From contig VXMM01000009.1 in NCBI GenBank assembly GCA_009841105.1, forward strand, positions 60,927 through 124,926: a DNA stretch of 64,000 nucleotides, in the 5' to 3' direction. The notes under the pieces are model-generated. The model was given only the letters and a program-made list of their open reading frames with translations, had not been told where the DNA came from and ran no database searches. The position numbers and the translations under genes were made by a program. This DNA is from Acidimicrobiia bacterium (lineage in GTDB: Bacteria; Actinomycetota; Acidimicrobiia; Spongiisociales; Spongiisociaceae). Positions 62,236 through 64,000 of this stretch are shown here, in pieces. How positions within the stretch are numbered: the stretch's first letter is position 1; each line of letters starts with the position of its first letter.

Positions 62236-63600
62236 GTGGGAAGCCCGTACCCAGACCCTTTCGACCGGATCTTCAAGGCTTACGACGTCCGGGGTCGGGT
62301 GGATGAGGGGGAACTAGACGAGGAGATCGCCGAACGCATCGGGGTGGGTTTCGCCCGGGTGACGGGCGCTTCGACGGTAGCCCTGGGTCGCGACTGCCGG
62401 CCTTCCTCAGCATCGTTGGCGGCGGCCTTCCTGGAGGGGGTGCGGTCACAGGGGTGCGATGCGACCGACCTGGGCCTGGTTCCCACCGAGGTGGTCTATT
62501 ACTACTCGGGCCTGCACGGGGTTCCCGGCGCCGTCGTCACCGCGTCCCACAACCCGGCCGGTTACAACGGTCTCAAGTTCTGCCATCGGGGGGCGGCGCC
62601 GATCGGGTCGGGTTCGGGTTTGGAAAGGATCCGCGATGTGGCCCGTTCGTGGACCGGGGACACCCTCGGGGAGGCCAGGGGTCGGATCACCAGGCACGAC
62701 GCCTTGCCCGGCTACCTGGAGCACGTGTTCCGGATCGTCGATCCCGGCGGTGTCGGCGCGCTACGGGTGGCGGTCGACGGCGGGAACGGGATGGCCGGGC
62801 TCGTCATCAGCAGGCTCTTCCAACGGCTGCCCTCGTCCACGTTGACGGGCCTCTACCTGGAGCCGGACGGTTCCTTCCCGAACCATCCGGCCGACCCCCT
62901 CAATCCCGAGAACCTCACCGACTTGGTCGGGCTCGTGCGCGAGCAGGGGGCCGACGTCGGAGTGGCCTTCGACGGCGACGCTGATCGGGCGGTGTTCGTG
63001 GACGAGCAGGGGGTGCCTCTCCCGGGGAGCACTGCAACGGCCATCATCGCCGGCTGGTTCCTGGCACGGCGCCCGGGCGCCCGGATCGTGCACAACCTGA
63101 TCTGCTCGAGGAGCGTGGCCGAAGCCATCCGGTCCGCGGGAGGAGTGCCGGTCCGGACCCGGGTGGGCCACTCGTTCATCAAGGCGGTCATGGCAGATGA
63201 GGATGCGGTCTTCGGGGGCGAGCACTCGGGCCATTACTACTTCGGCGACAACTACGGGGCGGACAGTGCGACCCTGGCCATGCTGGTGTTGCTCACCGTC
63301 CTCACCGAGGCCGGCGTGCCGCTGTCAGAGGTGAGGCGCGGCTACGAGCCGTACGCCATGTCGGGGGAGATCAACAGCGTGGTGACCGACCCTGCAGCGG
63401 CGATCCGGGCGGTGGAGTCCGCCTTCGTCGGCGCCTCTCTGGACCATCTCGACGGGCTGACGGTCGACCTGGGGGACAGCTGGTTCAACGTCCGGCCCTC
63501 CAACACCGAACCGTTGCTCCGCCTCAACGCCGAAGCACCCGATTCCGGGTCGTTGGGCCAACTCGTGGACCGCGTGCGGAGGCTGATCGACTCCGCCTGA
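62236..63600 (+). CDS. manB: Phosphomannomutase/phosphoglucomutase
   Basis: A 454-residue alpha-D-phosphohexomutase interconverting mannose- or glucose-6- and 1-phosphates. IFKAYDVRGR is the start of the domain. TASHNPAGYNGLKF carries the phosphoserine loop, AFDGDADRAVFVDE the metal loop (about 235-248), GGEHSGHYYF the sugar-binding loop and RPSNTEPLLRL the phosphate-binding loop. GTG 62236 gives the normal N-terminus and has GGGG four bases upstream; a TAGCCT -10 at 62220 hints at a leaderless mRNA. Its product would feed GDP-mannose for surrounding glycan genes; manB near cofD/cofE is also seen in mycobacteria. Confidence 0.9.
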   Translation: MGSPYPDPFDRIFKAYDVRGRVDEGELDEEIAERIGVGFARVTGASTVALGRDCRPSSASLAAAFLEGVRSQGCDATDLGLVPTEVVYYYSGLHGVPGAVVTASHNPAGYNGLKFCHRGAAPIGSGSGLERIRDVARSWTGDTLGEARGRITRHDALPGYLEHVFRIVDPGGVGALRVAVDGGNGMAGLVISRLFQRLPSSTLTGLYLEPDGSFPNHPADPLNPENLTDLVGLVREQGADVGVAFDGDADRAVFVDEQGVPLPGSTATAIIAGWFLARRPGARIVHNLICSRSVAEAIRSAGGVPVRTRVGHSFIKAVMADEDAVFGGEHSGHYYFGDNYGADSATLAMLVLLTVLTEAGVPLSEVRRGYEPYAMSGEINSVVTDPAAAIRAVESAFVGASLDHLDGLTVDLGDSWFNVRPSNTEPLLRLNAEAPDSGSLGQLVDRVRRLIDSA

Positions 63601-63658
63601 CATCGCCTCGCGCCCGGCGACCGCAGAACTGTCACAGGGTCCGGATACAACACGGGGC

Positions 63659-64000
63659 ATGGTGTGCGTGGTGTGCGGGTGGTGGAACCCATCGGCGCTA
63701 ACTTTCCGGAAGGACCCGACGGAGCGCCCGGCGATTTGTCCCGCCTGCGAGGCCTCCCTGCGACCCAGCGGGGAGGTAAGGCTCCCGTCGGGCGTGCTGG
63801 TGCGCTCGTTGCTGGAGCACGGTGGTCCGATCCGCAACGCGGTCCACGCCATGAAGTACCGCGGGGCCGACCGGGTCGCGGCGGGACTGGCACCTCTCAT
63901 GGTCGATCTCCTTCCCACCGGCGCTACCGCCCTGGTGCCGGTGCCCAGGTCACTGCCCCGCCGGGCCAGGTTCGGCACCGACCCGGGCAGGGCGCTGGCC
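63659..64000 (+). CDS. comF: ComF family phosphoribosyltransferase-like protein, cut by window end
   Basis: The first 114 residues are visible. CVVCGW and CPACEASL form the N-terminal four-cysteine zinc site, AMKYRGADRVAAGLAPLM is the ComF-typical KYxxD/E region, and LVPVPRSLPRRARFG begins the PRPP-like part. ComF proteins are needed for DNA uptake in competent bacteria, while many genomes keep them for unknown uses. ATG 63659 follows TACAAC at 63646, which could give a leaderless transcript. The remainder lies outside the window. Confidence 0.8.
   Translation, partial: MVCVVCGWWNPSALTFRKDPTERPAICPACEASLRPSGEVRLPSGVLVRSLLEHGGPIRNAVHAMKYRGADRVAAGLAPLMVDLLPTGATALVPVPRSLPRRARFGTDPGRALA

Overview
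The window is GC-rich, coding-dense DNA from an actinobacterium. F420 biosynthesis (cofD, cofE), an MtLpdA-type flavoprotein, LytR-CpsA-Psr and actinobacterial-style leaderless or weak-SD starts support this. SpoIID plus cysteine-bearing SLH-like repeats and a DMSP lyase (DddP) suggest a marine or host-associated lineage, perhaps Acidimicrobiia. That placement is inference; there is no rRNA gene here to settle it.

Layout. 1-12.9 kb is a surface-polysaccharide region: a truncated GT39-like membrane protein, several GT2 enzymes, UDP-GlcNAc 2-epimerase, a flippase-like membrane protein, a pyruvyltransferase-family protein, a double glycosyltransferase and a secreted SpoIID/SLH protein. 13-22.6 kb holds housekeeping genes (pepA, a sugar-phosphate transferase, a rhodanese-MoeB fusion, dddP, sirtuin, PBP1). 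22.7-30.7 kb is the propionyl-CoA/methylmalonyl-CoA block: mutase large subunit, LpdA-type flavoprotein, a VapBC-like pair, propionyl-CoA carboxylase alpha and beta, and biotin ligase.

30.8-48.7 kb is the most remarkable part: a coenzyme M locus. It encodes phosphosulfolactate synthase (ComA/XcbB1-like), 2-ketopropyl-CoM reductase/carboxylase (XecC), R-type 2-hydroxyalkyl-CoM dehydrogenase (XecD), epoxyalkane:CoM transferase (XecA), two further SDRs, a CoA-transferase pair and an ADP-forming acyl-CoA synthetase. A tightly overlapped operon follows: an unknown Cys-rich protein, an aspartase/fumarase-family lyase, a PLP enzyme, a second lyase of that family and a small zinc-ribbon/rubredoxin-like protein. 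This matches the enzyme families of the bacterial CoM pathway known from Xanthobacter. Together the genes should make CoM from PEP and sulfite, conjugate it to an epoxide, oxidise and carboxylate the product, and feed the resulting beta-keto acid to CoA metabolism. No classical alkene monooxygenase is visible, so the epoxide source is unknown.

48.7-64 kb returns to envelope and cofactor genes: LCP, UDP-glucose dehydrogenase, an epimerase, cofE and cofD, large GT/membrane proteins, a phosphomannomutase and a truncated comF. LCP, cofD/cofE, glycosyltransferase and manB also cluster in mycobacteria.

Short, relatively AT-rich repeats with CTAG-containing motifs sit at many gene ends. A duplicated birA tail flanks an SDR gene. 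One small gene family occurs as an intact copy and a frameshifted relic.
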